Below, piece by piece: positions 5,244 through 6,707 of a DNA stretch of 6,707 nt. The stretch is from assembly GCA_011620825.1 (NCBI GenBank), contig WOYN01000066.1:1-6707 (forward strand), written 5' to 3'. The position numbers and the translations under genes are program-made. The stretch's first letter is position 1; the number at the start of each line of letters is the position of its first letter. Source of the stretch: Candidatus Methanomethylophilaceae archaeon (GTDB lineage Archaea > Thermoplasmatota > Thermoplasmata > Methanomassiliicoccales > Methanomethylophilaceae). The notes below the pieces were generated by a model. The model was given only the letters and a program-made list of their open reading frames with translations. It did no database searches and had not been told where the DNA came from.

Positions 5244-6707
5244 AGAAGGATTTCAAGAAACTGATGGTCATCGGTTCCGGGCCGATTATCATAGGCCAGG
5301 CGGCCGAGTTTGACTTTTCGGGCTCGCAGGCATGCCGCGCCCTCCGCGCAGAGGGATACAAGACGGTTCTGGTCAACTCCAACCCTGCGACCATCCAGAC
5401 GGATGTCGACATGGCCGACAGCGTCTACATCGAGCCGCTGAACGCAGAGACCGTAGCCGCCATAATAGAAAAAGAAGGTGTGGACGGAGTCCTTTCGGGC
5501 ATGGGCGGCCAGACAGCCCTGAACATATGTTCGGAACTTTACGATAACGGTTCCCTCGCCAGGCTGGGATGCGAACTTTTGGGAACACAGCCCGATGCCA
5601 TCGCCATGTCTGAGGACAGGGAACTGTTCAAAGAGGCCATGGAGAGGATTGGCGAACCGGTCCCTATCAGCCGCAGCGTCAACTCCGTGACAGACGCGGC
5701 AGAAGCCGCGAAGATGATCGGCCACTATCCCGTACTGGTACGACCCGCATATACGCTGGGCGGCACCGGCGGAGGAGTAGCATACGACGAGGACGAGCTC
5801 ATGGACATCTGCGCCCGCGGACTTGCATACTCGCGCATTCGCCAGGTACTGATCGAAGAAAGCGTCCTTGGATGGAAAGAACTCGAATATGAGGTTATGA
5901 GGGACTCCAAAGACAACTGCATAATCGTCTGCGAAATGGAGAACCTCGACGCGATGGGGATACACACGGGAGAGAGCATAGTCTGCGCGCCGTTGCTGAC
6001 CATCTCCGACCAAGACCATCAGCGCCTTAGAACGGCTGCGATAAAGGTCATCCGCACCCTGGGAATAGAGGGCGGCTGCAATGTCCAGTTCGCATTCAAC
6101 CCCGCCAACGGCGACTATCGTCTGATCGAGGTCAATCCGCGTGTCTCGCGCTCTTCCGCATTGGCATCCAAAGCGACCGGTTATCCCATTGCAAGGGTTG
6201 CCACCAAGATCGCGCTGGGATATACGCTTGACGAAATTCCGAACGACATCACCGGCACCACGTACGCGGCATTCGAGCCTTCGATAGATTATGTGGTGAT
6301 CAAGATTCCGCGCTGGCCTTTCGACAAGTTCCGCACGGTGGACCGCCACCTCGGTACCCAGATGAAAAGCACCGGTGAAATAATGTCCATCGGACGCACG
6401 TTTGAAGAGGCCTTGCTCAAAGGCCTCAGGTCCCTGGAGATAGGCGTAAGGGGACTGGACCCTGTCGATCTTACCGACGAACAGATCGAAGAGGAACTGG
6501 AGAACGCGACCGATATTCGCATATTCGCGATCGGCGAAGCCCTCAGAAAGGGCTGGACGGTCGAAAGGATCGCCAAGCTGACCGATTGGGACCGCTATTT
6601 CATAATCAAAATCAGAAACATAATAAGGATGGAGGACCGCCTGAAAAAGAACCCCGCCGACCCTGACCTGATCAGGGAGGCGAAGGAGATGGGCTTCGCG
6701 GATCCGG
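5240..6707 (+). CDS. carB: Carbamoyl-phosphate synthetase large subunit, N-terminal part (3'-partial)
   Basis: CarB makes carbamoyl phosphate from bicarbonate, two ATP and the ammonia delivered by CarA. The frame runs without interruption from the GTG at 5240 to the right edge, about 489 codons of a usual length near 1050-1080. Visible parts are the pre-ATP-grasp fold ([20 protein letters not shown] at residues 12-31, [11 protein letters not shown] 45-55, GMGGQTALN 87-95), the first ATP-grasp domain for carboxyphosphate synthesis ([10 protein letters not shown] 125-134, [12 protein letters not shown] 168-179, [18 protein letters not shown] 205-222, CNVQFAFNP 280-288, [21 protein letters not shown] 296-316) and the start of the oligomerisation domain from about 400. 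Gln283, Glu297 and Asn299 match the ATP/metal-binding positions of the family. The start overlaps the carA stop as GTGA. Whether the gene is full length or split into two genes, as in some methanogens, lies beyond the window. Confidence 0.97.
   Translation, partial: MKKDFKKLMVIGSGPIIIGQAAEFDFSGSQACRALRAEGYKTVLVNSNPATIQTDVDMADSVYIEPLNAETVAAIIEKEGVDGVLSGMGGQTALNICSELYDNGSLARLGCELLGTQPDAIAMSEDRELFKEAMERIGEPVPISRSVNSVTDAAEAAKMIGHYPVLVRPAYTLGGTGGGVAYDEDELMDICARGLAYSRIRQVLIEESVLGWKELEYEVMRDSKDNCIIVCEMENLDAMGIHTGESIVCAPLLTISDQDHQRLRTAAIKVIRTLGIEGGCNVQFAFNPANGDYRLIEVNPRVSRSSALASKATGYPIARVATKIALGYTLDEIPNDITGTTYAAFEPSIDYVVIKIPRWPFDKFRTVDRHLGTQMKSTGEIMSIGRTFEEALLKGLRSLEIGVRGLDPVDLTDEQIEEELENATDIRIFAIGEALRKGWTVERIAKLTDWDRYFIIKIRNIIRMEDRLKKNPADPDLIREAKEMGFADP

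Noticed and set aside
5039..6349. A 436-codon open frame on the minus strand across the carA-carB junction
   Set aside because: It is antisense to two unmistakable genes whose motifs occupy the plus strand. Its translation has no recognisable domain and is rich in Arg, His and Cys, typical of a shadow frame.
1..6707. Search for CRISPR arrays, tRNA or rRNA genes, insertion sequences, att sites, toxin-antitoxin or defence modules
   Set aside because: No spaced repeats, cloverleaf sequences, transposase motifs or terminal inverted repeats were seen. The non-coding gaps are only 77, 124 and 109 bp and are accounted for by promoter and hairpin candidates.

Overview
The window looks like ordinary core chromosome of a euryarchaeon. 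The archaeal evidence is a full-length aPelota gene, TATA-box promoters with a purine-rich (BRE-like) upstream flank, and a first gene of an operon (carA) whose TATA box lies so close to its ATG that the transcript should be nearly leaderless. Composition is roughly balanced to mildly GC-rich by eye. The protein style (CarA with GICFGSQ, a NifV-type synthase, a CPA2 antiporter) suggests a methanogen or relative, possibly in the Thermoplasmata/Methanomassiliicoccales sphere. That placement is an impression from memory, not a computed assignment.

Layout: (1) 2-1594, plus strand, a CPA2/Kef-type cation:proton antiporter whose N-terminus lies off the left edge. It has no RCK domain and instead carries about 145 extra residues with roughly four more membrane helices. 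(2) 1595-1671, a convergent gap with a perfect 8-bp GC-rich hairpin. (3) 1672-2853, minus strand, a NifV/AksA/Re-citrate-synthase-like condensing enzyme of 393 aa. (4) 2854-2977, a gap holding an AT-rich promoter candidate, a small dyad and a Shine-Dalgarno site. (5) 2978-4048, minus strand, aPelota (Dom34), the ribosome-rescue factor. (6) 4049-4157, a divergent promoter region with one TATA-like box per direction. (7) 4158-5243, carA, and 5240 to the right edge, carB, overlapping by 4 bp: the two subunits of carbamoyl-phosphate synthetase. carB is open to the window end, so about its first 489 codons are visible.

How they work together: CarA releases ammonia from glutamine and CarB uses it with bicarbonate and ATP to make carbamoyl phosphate for pyrimidine and arginine synthesis. 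They form a translationally coupled operon. The condensing enzyme takes acetyl-CoA plus a 2-oxo acid and could feed 2-oxoglutarate (Re-citrate), coenzyme B or homocitrate synthesis; no neighbour decides which. Pelota and the antiporter are functionally independent. I see no mobile element, CRISPR array, tRNA, rRNA, toxin-antitoxin or defence module, and no convincing new system. The points most worth a second look are the antiporter's extra membrane domain, the NifV-like enzyme without nif genes, and the divergent promoter with contrasting start signals.
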